From Sphingobium sp. (GTDB lineage Bacteria; Pseudomonadota; Alphaproteobacteria; Sphingomonadales; Sphingomonadaceae), in the NCBI GenBank assembly GCA_003248935.1, contig QFQF01000001.1, positions 310,001-374,000 on the forward strand: DNA of 64,000 bases, given 5' to 3'. How positions within the stretch are numbered: position 1 is the first letter of the stretch; each line of letters opens with the position of its first letter. Below the pieces are notes generated by a model. It was not told the DNA's origin, made no database searches, and was given only the letters and a program-made list of their open reading frames with translations. This document shows positions 25,067 through 35,350 of the stretch, piece by piece. A program made the position numbers and the translations under genes.

Positions 25067-26521
25067 TCAGCGCTCGAACCGCTCGGCGACGAAGCGGTCG
25101 AGCAGGCGCACGCCAAAGCCGGTCGCGCCCTTGTCCCACACCGGCCCGGGCTTGTCGGCCCACACCATGCCCGCGATGTCGAGATGCGCCCACTTCACGC
25201 CCTCGTCGACGAAGCGCTTGATGAACTGCGCGGCCGTGATCGACCCCGCCCCGCGCGGCCCCACATTCTTGATGTCGGCGATCGGGCTGTCGATCAGCTT
25301 GTCATAGGCTTCGGACAACGGGAACCGCCACAGCGGATCGCCCGCCGCGCTCCCCGCCGCGATCAGGTCGGCGGCCAGCCCGTCGTCGTTCGAGAAGATG
25401 CCGCCATGCTGGTCGCCCAGCGCGATTATCATCGCACCGGTCAGCGTGGCGAGGTCGACCATCACCTCCGGCGCATACTCCTTCTGCGCCCATGTGACCG
25501 CGTCGCACAGCACCAGCCGCCCCTCGGCATCGGTATTGATGACCTCGATGGTCTGCCCCGACATTGACGTGACGATATCGCCCGGACGCTGCGCGTTGCC
25601 GTCCGGCATGTTCTCGACCAGGCCGCAGATGCCGACCACATGCGCCTTCGCCTTGCGGCCCGCGAGCGCCTTCATCGTACCGGCGACGGCACCTGCGCCG
25701 CCCATGTCCCACTTCATGTCCTCCATGCCGGCGGCGGGCTTGATGGAAATGCCGCCGGTATCGAACGTGACGCCCTTGCCGATCAGGACAAGCGGCTTCT
25801 CCTGCGCGCCGCCGGTGCCGTCCCAGCGCATCGCGAGCAGGCGCGGCTTGCGTACCGACCCCTGCGCCACGCCCAGCAGGGCGCCCATGCCAAGCTGCGC
25901 CATCGCCGCCTCGTCCAGCACGGTGATCTCGATGCCCAGATCGGCGAGCGGGCGGCAGCGCTCGACGAAGCTTTCGGGATACACGATGTTTGCGGGCTCG
26001 GAGACCAGCTCGCGGGTGAAGGCCACACCCTCCGCCAGCGCCGACAGCGGCGCCCATGCGTCGGCCAGACCATCGATCGCGCCTGTCAGTGTCAGCCTCT
26101 GAAGCGTCGGCTTCGCCTTTTCCGGCTGGCGCGTGCGGTAGGTATCGATCCGCCACGCACGCAGGCTGGCGCCAAAGGCGAGGCGCGCGGCCGCCGCCCC
26201 TGTGGTGGTGCCCGTGAACGCGACGGCGGCATGGGTCGCGCCGGAGGTCAGCAACCGGGCGACAAGCGCGCCGCCCGCCTTCTCCATCTCCGCATCGCTC
26301 CCGCCGCCCGTGCCGAGCAGCAGCACGCGCAGGACTTCGCCGCCTTCCTCCACGAAGCTTTCGAAGGTAGCGCCCGCTTCGCCGCCGAAGCGCGCCGCGC
26401 GAGCGCCCGCCAGCAGGACGGACGACGCCTGAAGGTCCAGCGCCTCGGGCAGATCGCGCGGCAGCGCCACCACCAGCGTGTCGATGTCGAACGGACGGGC
26501 GGGGCTGAACGCGATATCCAT
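25067..26521 (-). CDS. pepA: Leucyl aminopeptidase
   Basis: The 484-residue M17 metallopeptidase removes N-terminal residues and in some bacteria also binds DNA. The dinuclear metal and catalytic sites are present: GKGVTFDTGGISIKP, KWDMGGAGAVAG, and the signature NTDAEGRLVLCDA near residues 326-338. HLDIAGMVW is near the end. It is divergent from lptD across about 220 bases. Confidence 0.95.
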   Translation of the reverse strand: MDIAFSPARPFDIDTLVVALPRDLPEALDLQASSVLLAGARAARFGGEAGATFESFVEEGGEVLRVLLLGTGGGSDAEMEKAGGALVARLLTSGATHAAVAFTGTTTGAAAARLAFGASLRAWRIDTYRTRQPEKAKPTLQRLTLTGAIDGLADAWAPLSALAEGVAFTRELVSEPANIVYPESFVERCRPLADLGIEITVLDEAAMAQLGMGALLGVAQGSVRKPRLLAMRWDGTGGAQEKPLVLIGKGVTFDTGGISIKPAAGMEDMKWDMGGAGAVAGTMKALAGRKAKAHVVGICGLVENMPDGNAQRPGDIVTSMSGQTIEVINTDAEGRLVLCDAVTWAQKEYAPEVMVDLATLTGAMIIALGDQHGGIFSNDDGLAADLIAAGSAAGDPLWRFPLSEAYDKLIDSPIADIKNVGPRGAGSITAAQFIKRFVDEGVKWAHLDIAGMVWADKPGPVWDKGATGFGVRLLDRFVAERFER

Positions 26522-26745
26522 GAATGGTCCTTCTGTTCTTGCTCGATCGGCAGGATGCCGGACGACATGCCGGCTTGCGCCATCAGATAGTGTGCCGGGC
26601 GGCGTCTGGCAAAGCCCTGTTATCGCCCGCTTCGCCCTATTTCGGTATCCCGCCGCACCGCAAGGCGATTGCGATGCACGCTAAGCAGTGCAATAGGCTG
26701 CAATCCACGCGTTCCGTGACGCGCCTTTGGATGCCCTGCTGCTGC

Positions 26746-28998
26746 ATGACCCTTTTCCGTCCCGCTTCCCGTAACGCCCTGCTCGCGACCGGAACGGCGC
26801 TCGCGCTGTTCGTCATGACGCCCGCCGGCATGGCACAGGATCTGCAGACGCCGCCCAGTCCCGGCCCCGCTCCGGCCGACACGCCGATCCCGCGCACCGA
26901 CGAGGAAATCGGCTTCGCGTCGGACATGCTGGAATATGACGACAACAACGACGTCGTCACCGCCACCGGCAATGTACAGATGCTGCGGCAGGGAAACCGG
27001 CTGCGCGCCGACAAGGTCGTGTGGGAACGCAAGACCGGTCAGGTCGTCGCGTCCGGCAACGTGTCCGTCACGGACCCGGACGGCAACATCGCCTATGGCG
27101 ACAATTTCCAGGTGACCGACACGCTGAAGGACGGCGTGGTCGAAAACCTGCTGCTCGTCCTGCAACAGGGCGGACGGCTCGCCGCCAACAGGGGCAAGCG
27201 CACCAACGGCATCTACACGCTGGAGCATGCGGCCTATTCACCCTGCCCGGTCGCGGACGACGACGGCTGCCCGAAGGAGCCGACGTGGCAGATTCGCGCG
27301 GTGCGCGTCATCTATAATCCCGAGCGGCAGCGCGTGACCTACAAGGGCGCGCGAATCGAGCTGTTCGGCCTGCCCCTCATCCCCCTGCCCGGCCTGTCCC
27401 ACCCGGTCGGTCAGGGCGGCGGCAGCGGCCTGCTGGTGCCTGGCCTGCGCTACGACCGGGTCAACGGCGCGGAAATCACGCTGCCTTATTACTACAAGAT
27501 CGCGCCGAACCGCGACCTGACCATCACGCCGCATGTGTTCAGCGATGCGCTGCCGATGCTGGAGGGCAATTATCGCGCCTTGCTCGGCAACGGCGCCTAT
27601 CAGGTCAGCGGCTACGCCACCTACGGCAAGCGCACGTCCGTCACCGACGTGACGCCGACCTCCATGAAGGATTTTCGCGGCTATCTCGACGCCAGCGGCA
27701 AGTTGCAGCTCGATCCGGACTGGAGCGTCAGTTCCTCGATCCGGGTCACCACCGACCGCACGTTCCTGCGGCGCTATGACATCAGCCGCGATGACCGTCT
27801 GCGCTCGACCGTCCAGGCGGAACGGGTCGGCGACGACAGCTATTTCTCGATCGCCGGCTGGGCGACCCAGACCTTGCGGGCGAACGACGAGCAGGGACAG
27901 GTGCCTGTCGCCCTGCCCGTCATCGACTGGCGTCTGCGCATGACCGACCCGGTGCTGGGCGGCAAGGTGCAGTTCCAGGCGAACAGCCTCGCCATCACCC
28001 GCACCGACGGGCAGGATACCCAGCGCGCCTTCGCGGGCGTGCAGTGGGATCTGCGCAAGCTGACCGGCATGGGGCAGGAGGTAACGTTCACCACCTATCT
28101 GCGTGGCGACATCTATCACACGGACGAAGGTGACCTCACCGACACGCTGATCTATCGCGGCAATCCGGGATGGACGGCGCGCGGGATCGCGGCGGCGGCA
28201 GTGGACGTCAAATGGCCCTTCATCGGTGAGGCGTTCGGCGGCACGCAGCGGATCACGCCACGCGTGCAGGTGGTGGCCGCCCCGCATATCTCCAACCTCA
28301 CCGTACCCAATGAGGATTCGCGCGCCGTCGACCTCGACGACGGCAACCTGTTCGCGCTCAACCGCTTCTCGGGCTACGACCGGTTCGAGGATTCGACCCG
28401 CGTCACCTATGGCCTCGAATATCAGGTGGACCGCAGGAACCTGACGCTCGACATGGTGGTGGGGCAGAGCTACCGGCTCGACAATCGCATCTCGATCCTG
28501 CCCGACGGCACCGGCCTGTCGTCGCGCACGTCGGACATCGTCGGTCGCACGACCATCCGCTATCGCGATTTCCTGACGTTCACGCACCGCTACCGGCTCG
28601 ACAAGGACAATCTGGCGATCCGCCGGAATGAGGTCGATGCGACGATCGGCTCGCGCGATACCTATCTGATGGTCGGCTATCTGCGGCTCAACCGCGATAT
28701 CTCGACCGATCTCGAAGATCTGAAGGATCGTGAGGAGTTGCGCGTCGGCGGCCGTGTCCAGTTCGCGAAATACTGGTCCGTCTTCGGTTCGACGGTGATC
28801 GACCTTACCGGCGCGCAGGAAGACCCGCTGTCGGGTGCCGACGGCTATCAGCCCGTCGTCCACCGCGCCGGCATCGCCTATCAGGACGACTGCCTGGAAC
28901 TTGGCCTGACGTGGCGGCGGACCTATCGTGACAATGGCGACGCGCGCAGCGGCAACAGCTTCCTGCTGCGACTCGCTTTTCGCAATCTGGGCATATAA
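26746..28998 (+). CDS. lptD: LPS-assembly outer-membrane protein LptD
   Basis: The roughly 750-residue protein is the β-barrel that inserts lipopolysaccharide or glycosphingolipid-type glycolipids into the outer leaflet. From ATG 26746 it has a good signal peptide (ALLATGTALALFVMTPAGMA). An OstA-like periplasmic domain follows (SDMLEYDDNNDVVTATGNVQ, GQVVASGNVSVTDPDG), then a long barrel ending in FLLRLAFRNLGI. An ATG at 26674 has AAGG eight bases upstream and would add 24 residues, but gives an unusually long signal. surA, pdxA and rsmA follow, the classical cluster. Sphingomonads often lack LPS, so the cargo is uncertain. Confidence 0.93.
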   Translation: MTLFRPASRNALLATGTALALFVMTPAGMAQDLQTPPSPGPAPADTPIPRTDEEIGFASDMLEYDDNNDVVTATGNVQMLRQGNRLRADKVVWERKTGQVVASGNVSVTDPDGNIAYGDNFQVTDTLKDGVVENLLLVLQQGGRLAANRGKRTNGIYTLEHAAYSPCPVADDDGCPKEPTWQIRAVRVIYNPERQRVTYKGARIELFGLPLIPLPGLSHPVGQGGGSGLLVPGLRYDRVNGAEITLPYYYKIAPNRDLTITPHVFSDALPMLEGNYRALLGNGAYQVSGYATYGKRTSVTDVTPTSMKDFRGYLDASGKLQLDPDWSVSSSIRVTTDRTFLRRYDISRDDRLRSTVQAERVGDDSYFSIAGWATQTLRANDEQGQVPVALPVIDWRLRMTDPVLGGKVQFQANSLAITRTDGQDTQRAFAGVQWDLRKLTGMGQEVTFTTYLRGDIYHTDEGDLTDTLIYRGNPGWTARGIAAAAVDVKWPFIGEAFGGTQRITPRVQVVAAPHISNLTVPNEDSRAVDLDDGNLFALNRFSGYDRFEDSTRVTYGLEYQVDRRNLTLDMVVGQSYRLDNRISILPDGTGLSSRTSDIVGRTTIRYRDFLTFTHRYRLDKDNLAIRRNEVDATIGSRDTYLMVGYLRLNRDISTDLEDLKDREELRVGGRVQFAKYWSVFGSTVIDLTGAQEDPLSGADGYQPVVHRAGIAYQDDCLELGLTWRRTYRDNGDARSGNSFLLRLAFRNLGI

Positions 28999-29102
28999 GA
29001 GAGGCCTGACCCCGATCCCCGTGACCCGGGACCGCTCAGTCCCGGTTAAGCCGACCGGACATATATGTGCGGGACGAACCTGTTGGAGAGCCGTTGTTGC
29101 CG

Positions 29103-30470
29103 ATGTCTTCCGTTGCCCGTTCCCGCCGGTTGCAGGTAAAACTGCCGGCCGCCATTCTCGCAGCCACCCTGACCTGCCTGTCCTGCGTCGCACCGGCGCA
29201 GACGGTGGACGATGACGGCGGCCTGCCCTCCGCCTCGCTCGACCTGCCGAAGGATCTGACGATCTTCGGCAAGTCCGATCCGAACGTCCGCAAGGCGACG
29301 GCCGTCATCAACGGCACGATCATCACCGGCACCGACATCGACCAGCGCCTCGCGCTCGTCATCGCGGCGAACGGCGGCAAGGTGCCGGAGGAGGAGAAGG
29401 AAAGGCTTCGCCTCCAGGTGCTGCGCAACCTGATCGACGAGACGCTGCAGATTCAGGAAGCGGCCGCCAACGACATCAAGATCGACAAGGCGGAAATCGA
29501 GCAGAGCTATGAGCGGGTCGCGGCGAATTTCCGTCAGTCGCCCGCCCAGTTCGAAACCTATCTGCGCCAGCAGGGCAGCTCGTCCGCCAGCATCAAGCGG
29601 CAGATCGAGGGCGAACTGGCGTGGAGCCGCCTGCTCCGCCGTAACGTCCAGCCGTTCGTCAATGTCGGCGAGGACGAGGTCCGCTCGGTCGTCGACCGGC
29701 TGAAGGCCGCGAAGGGCAGCGACGAGTTCCGTATCGGCGAAATCTATCTGTCTGCGACGCCCGAAAACGCGCAGCAGATCAGCACCAACGCCCGCAACAT
29801 CATCGAACAGATCAAGCAGGGCGGCTCGTTCCAGGCCTATGCCCGGCAGTTTTCAGAGGCATCGACAGCGGCCGTGGGCGGCGATCTCGGCTGGGTGCGC
29901 CCCGGTCAGTTGCCCGACGAACTCGCCCAGGCGGCCAGCGACATGAGCGTCGGCCAGATCGCGGGTCCGATTGGCGTGCCCGGCGGCTTCTCGATCATCT
30001 ACGTCATGGACAAGCGCAAGGTGCTGACCGCCGATCCGCGCGACGCGGTGATGAGCCTCAAGCAATTGTCGGTCGCCTTCCCGAAGGGCACAACCCGCGA
30101 TCAGGTGAACAGCCGCGCCGCCGCGTTCGCCGCAGCGACCAAGGAAATCAAGGGCTGCGGCGCCGCCACTACGGTCGGCCAGCAACTGGGCGCCGACGTT
30201 GTCGACAACGACAATGTCCGCGTGCGCGATCTGCCGCCGCAGCTTCAGGAGATGCTGCTGGGTCTTCAGATCGGCGAATCGACGCCGCCCTTCGGCTCGA
30301 TCGACGATGGCGTGCGCGTGCTGGTGCTGTGCGGCCGCGACGATCCGCAGGATGCGAGCCAGCCCTCCTTCGACCAGATCATGGCCCAGATGGAGGATGA
30401 TCGCGTCAACAAGCGGGCCCGCATCTACCTGCGCGACCTGCGGCGCGACGCGGTCATCGACTATAATTGA
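29103..30470 (+). CDS. surA: Periplasmic chaperone / peptidyl-prolyl isomerase SurA
   Basis: The 455-residue protein escorts unfolded outer-membrane proteins. It has a signal sequence (LPAAILAATLTCLSCVAPAQ) and a SurA N-terminal domain (VINGTIITGTDIDQRLALVI, RLQVLRNLIDETLQIQEA). One clear parvulin domain (FSEASTAAVGGDLGWVRPGQ) is followed by a second, more degenerate one (LGADVVDNDNVRVRDLPPQ). GGAGAG is three to six bases before two TTG codons at 29094 and 29097 and twelve before the ATG at 29103, so a TTG start is possible. It overlaps pdxA by one base. Confidence 0.92.
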   Translation: MSSVARSRRLQVKLPAAILAATLTCLSCVAPAQTVDDDGGLPSASLDLPKDLTIFGKSDPNVRKATAVINGTIITGTDIDQRLALVIAANGGKVPEEEKERLRLQVLRNLIDETLQIQEAAANDIKIDKAEIEQSYERVAANFRQSPAQFETYLRQQGSSSASIKRQIEGELAWSRLLRRNVQPFVNVGEDEVRSVVDRLKAAKGSDEFRIGEIYLSATPENAQQISTNARNIIEQIKQGGSFQAYARQFSEASTAAVGGDLGWVRPGQLPDELAQAASDMSVGQIAGPIGVPGGFSIIYVMDKRKVLTADPRDAVMSLKQLSVAFPKGTTRDQVNSRAAAFAAATKEIKGCGAATTVGQQLGADVVDNDNVRVRDLPPQLQEMLLGLQIGESTPPFGSIDDGVRVLVLCGRDDPQDASQPSFDQIMAQMEDDRVNKRARIYLRDLRRDAVIDYN

Positions 30471-31489
30471 TGGCGGACGCAGCGCCCACCGCGCCGCTCC
30501 TTCCCTTCGCCGTTCCGCTGGGCGATCCCGCCGGCATCGGGCCGGAGATCGTGGCCAAGGCTTGGGCGCGCCGTTCGGACGCGGACCTGCCGCCCTTCTT
30601 CGCGGTCGGCGACAGCGCCGCGCTACGGGCGGTATGGGACGGCCCGGTGACGGTCATTTCCACGCCGATTGAGGCGTCGGGCACGTTCAACAAGGCCCTG
30701 CCCTGCCTTCAGGTGGCCGATGCCGGACCGGTCGTGCCCGGCACGCCCACGACTGACGGCGCGCGCGCCGCGTTCCAGTCGCTTGAAGTCGCCGTCGGCC
30801 TCGCGCGCAGCGGGTCGGCGGGCGGCATCGTGACCGCGCCGGTCGGCAAGGCCCAGCTCTACGAGGTCGGCTTCACCCATCCCGGGCAGACGGAGTTCAT
30901 CGCTGAGCGGTGCGGCGTGTCGGCGCAGAATGTAGTGATGATGCTCGCGGGTCCGTCCCTGCGCGTCGTGCCGATCACCATCCATGTCGCGCTGGCGGAT
31001 GTACCCACGGCGCTGACCGCCGACCTCATCCGCGCCCGCGCGCTGATCACCGCCCGTGGCCTGCAACGCAACTTCGGCATCGCCGCGCCGCGCCTCGCCG
31101 TCGCCGGGCTCAATCCCCATGCGGGGGAAGACGGCGCCCTCGGCCGCGAGGAGATCGAGATGATCATTCCCGCCATCGAGGCGCTGCGGGCCGACGGCCT
31201 CGACATTGCCGGGCCATTCGCCGCCGACGGCATGTTCCACGCCCGCGCACGCGCCGGTTATGACGCCGCGCTGTGCATGTATCATGATCAGGCGCTGATC
31301 CCGATCAAGACGCTCGACTTCGACGCGGGCGTCAACATCACCCTGGGCCTGCCGATCGTACGCACATCGCCCGATCACGGCACGGCGTTCGGCATCGCCG
31401 GTCAGGACAGGGCCAATCCCGGCGCGATGATCGCGGCGATCCGGATGGCGGCGCAGGCCGCGCACCACCGCCGCGCCCATACCGGCTGA
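30470..31489 (+). CDS. pdxA: 4-Hydroxythreonine-4-phosphate dehydrogenase
   Basis: The 339-residue enzyme works in the DXP-dependent route to pyridoxal phosphate. Landmarks are PLGDPAGIGPEIVAKAW, TAPVGKAQL, GLNPHAGEDGALGREE and the metal-binding MYHDQALIPIKT followed by RTSPDHGTAFGIAG. The ATG shares its A with the surA stop (TGATG), a translational coupling. rsmA starts four bases downstream. Confidence 0.95.
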   Translation: MADAAPTAPLLPFAVPLGDPAGIGPEIVAKAWARRSDADLPPFFAVGDSAALRAVWDGPVTVISTPIEASGTFNKALPCLQVADAGPVVPGTPTTDGARAAFQSLEVAVGLARSGSAGGIVTAPVGKAQLYEVGFTHPGQTEFIAERCGVSAQNVVMMLAGPSLRVVPITIHVALADVPTALTADLIRARALITARGLQRNFGIAAPRLAVAGLNPHAGEDGALGREEIEMIIPAIEALRADGLDIAGPFAADGMFHARARAGYDAALCMYHDQALIPIKTLDFDAGVNITLGLPIVRTSPDHGTAFGIAGQDRANPGAMIAAIRMAAQAAHHRRAHTG

Positions 31490-31493
31490 TCCG

Positions 31494-32318
31494 ATGCCTG
31501 TGCTGCCGCCCCTGCGCGAGGTGATCGCCACTCACGGCCTGCGCGCGAGCAAGGCGCTGGGCCAGAATTTCCTGCTCGACGAGCAGTTGCTCGACCGGAT
31601 CGCGGCCATCCCCGGCCCGATCGAGGGCGCGAGCGTGTTCGAGGTCGGCCCCGGCCCGGGCGGCCTGACCCGCGCCGTGCTGCGCGCCGGTGCCCGCGTC
31701 GTGGCGGTGGAACGGGACGCGCGCTGCCTTCCTGCGCTTGCCGAACTGGGTGCGGCCTTCCCCGGGCAATTGCAGGTGATCGAGGACGACGCGATGAAGG
31801 TCGACGCCCGCGCGCTCACTGGCGAGGGCGCGCATATCGTCGCCAACCTGCCCTATAATGTCGGGACGGCGCTGACCGTCGGCTGGCTTTCCGCCGACTG
31901 GCGACCCTGGTGGGCGTCGCTGACCCTGATGTTCCAGCAGGAGGTCGCGGAGCGCATCGTCGCACAGCCCGGCGGCGATCATTATGGCCGTCTCGCCATC
32001 CTCGCCCAATGGCGGGCGAAGGCGCGGATCGCGATGAAGGTGCATCGCAGCGCCTTCACCCCGCCGCCCAAGGTGATGTCCGCCGTCGTGCACATAACGC
32101 CCGTCGACGCGCCGGAGGGTGTGGCGCTGCGCGATCTGGAAAGGCTGACTGCCGCCGCCTTCGGTCAACGGCGCAAGATGCTGCGGCAAAGCCTCAAGGG
32201 CCTGCCCGGCGGACTGGAGGCACTGGCCGCCGCCGGCATCGATGCCGAACGGCGCGCCGAAACGCTGACCGTCGCGGACTTCGTCGCGGTCGCCCGATTG
32301 CTCGGGCAACAGCGCTAA
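31494..32318 (+). CDS. rsmA: 16S rRNA A1518/A1519 dimethyltransferase
   Basis: The 274-residue KsgA/RsmA enzyme dimethylates two adjacent adenines at the 3' end of 16S rRNA. It begins with ASKALGQNFLLDEQLLDRIA. The SAM site is VFEVGPGPGGLTRAVL and the target-adenine motif is NLPYNVGTAL. FGQRRKMLRQSLKGLPGG is near the C-terminus. It closes the lptD-surA-pdxA-rsmA cluster and converges with the small gene at 32326. Confidence 0.96.
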   Translation: MPVLPPLREVIATHGLRASKALGQNFLLDEQLLDRIAAIPGPIEGASVFEVGPGPGGLTRAVLRAGARVVAVERDARCLPALAELGAAFPGQLQVIEDDAMKVDARALTGEGAHIVANLPYNVGTALTVGWLSADWRPWWASLTLMFQQEVAERIVAQPGGDHYGRLAILAQWRAKARIAMKVHRSAFTPPPKVMSAVVHITPVDAPEGVALRDLERLTAAAFGQRRKMLRQSLKGLPGGLEALAAAGIDAERRAETLTVADFVAVARLLGQQR

Positions 32319-32325
32319 AGTCAGA

Positions 32326-32634
32326 TCAACCGAACAGGCCCTTTGCAAGGCCTCCCAGTTCGTTCAGCGGATTGCCGTCGCCGTCCCGGTCGAGCAGACT
32401 GCCAAGCTTGCCCATGATCGCCTCCGGACCGCCGATCCCGTCCAGCATGTCCTGCAGGGCGTCGAGCGACAGGCCGTGCTCCTGTGCCGTCGCGGCCAGC
32501 GCGCTCGCCTGATCGCCGCCCTCACCCAGCCTCGCGCCCAGCGTCTCGGTCATCGCCTTCACCTGATCGGCAGGCACGCCCAGCTTGGCCGCGATCGCGT
32601 CCACATTGCCCAAAATGCCGTCGAACATGCCCAT
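32326..32634 (-). CDS. Small helical protein with calcium-loop-like tail
   Basis: The 102-residue protein is mostly helical (GNVDAIAAKLGVPADQVKAM). Near the end it has LLDRDGDGNPLNELGG, which looks like the first half of an EF-hand loop (D-x-D-x-D-G) but lacks the usual glutamate at position 12. It then ends LAKGLFG. Similar short proteins with this tail are common in sphingomonads and recall DUF937 proteins. The function is unknown. It lies behind the pckA terminator and has its own promoter region. Confidence 0.7.
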   Translation of the reverse strand: MGMFDGILGNVDAIAAKLGVPADQVKAMTETLGARLGEGGDQASALAATAQEHGLSLDALQDMLDGIGGPEAIMGKLGSLLDRDGDGNPLNELGGLAKGLFG

Positions 32635-32690
32635 TTTTCGATCTCCGAGTTGATGGTGTTCATCCTAACATCAATCAAACGGGGCGAAAA

Positions 32691-32733
32691 ATGAAAACGG
32701 CCGGGCAGCATCACGCCGCCCGGCCGTTTTCAT
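32691..32733 (-). terminator. Intrinsic terminator after pckA
   Basis: A perfect 16-base stem (32691-32706 with 32718-32733) closes an 11-base loop. The outer part pairs ATGAAAA with TTTTCAT, giving a U-run on the pckA side, 24 bases past the pckA stop. Confidence 0.85.
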
Positions 32734-32756
32734 GGCGTTGTCGCGCAGAGAGGACG

Positions 32757-34352
<1,596 letters not shown>

Positions 34353-34642
34353 GCGGTTCTCCTGTTTCGCAATATATTCGGAAACCGCTCCCCCTCCTGT
34401 CCCGCGTCCATCTCCTGTCCGGACGCCGAACCGGACGGGAATACACGGTTCCCAGCCTCGGTCCTGCGGGCATAGGGCGTAGCGCGGCGTCCCACAAGGG
34501 CTGTACCCGCGCCACACGGCGTAAGGGGCCGGGATTGCGGCGATTGTCCCACTTTGTGCCAGCGATTGCGCGCCTTGCCGCACGGCCCGCCATCGTCTAG
34601 GCCTCATGCAACGCCCGCGTGACACGCCCGACGGATTGAGGA

Positions 34643-35350
34643 ATGACTGCTACCATCGCTCTGGTGGACGACGACCGGAACATTCTCGCGTCCGTCTCCA
34701 TCGCGCTCCAGTCCGAAGGTTATGTGACACGGGTCTATTCGGACCCGGAGGTCGCGCTGAAGGCGTTGCTGGAAAACCCGGCGGACCTTGCCGTGTTCGA
34801 TATCAAGATGCCAAAGATGGACGGCATCGAACTGCTGCGCCGCATCCGGGAGAAGAGCCAGATGCCGGCGATCTTCCTGACCAGCAAGACCGACGAACTG
34901 GACGAGGCGCTCGGCCTCGCCATGGGCGCGGACGACTATATCTCGAAACCCTTCTCGCAGCGGCTTCTGCTCGCCCGCATCCGCGCGATCCTGCGCCGTG
35001 CCGAGTTCGCGAAGGCCAGCGCGGCGGAGGCGCCCGAACCGGTGGCCGATCCGATCGTGCGCGGCGCGCTGGAGATGGACCCCGCCCGCCATCGGGTGAA
35101 ATGGAAGGGGAAGGACGTGACGTTGACCGTCACCGAATTCCTGATCCTGGAGACGCTCGCGCAGCGCCCCGGCGTGGTCAAGAACCGCAACCAGTTGATG
35201 GACGCCGCCTATCAGGACGACGTCTATGTCGACGACAGGACAATCGACAGCCATATCAAGCGACTGCGCCGCAAGTTCCGGGAGGTCGACTCCGATTTCA
35301 ACGCGATCGATACGCTCTATGGCGCCGGTTACCGATTCTCCGACGAGTGA
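34643..35350 (+). CDS. chvI: ChvI-type response regulator
   Basis: The 235-residue OmpR/PhoB-type regulator has a receiver (IALVDDDRNI, VFDIKMPKMDG as phospho-acceptor, YISKPFS with the lysine). The winged-helix output domain has VTEFLILETLAQRPG, DDRTIDSHIKRLRRKFR and IDTLYGAGYRFSDE. In rhizobia and Agrobacterium, ChvI answers acid and envelope stress. Its last 32 bases overlap the start of chvG. Confidence 0.92.
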   Translation: MTATIALVDDDRNILASVSIALQSEGYVTRVYSDPEVALKALLENPADLAVFDIKMPKMDGIELLRRIREKSQMPAIFLTSKTDELDEALGLAMGADDYISKPFSQRLLLARIRAILRRAEFAKASAAEAPEPVADPIVRGALEMDPARHRVKWKGKDVTLTVTEFLILETLAQRPGVVKNRNQLMDAAYQDDVYVDDRTIDSHIKRLRRKFREVDSDFNAIDTLYGAGYRFSDE

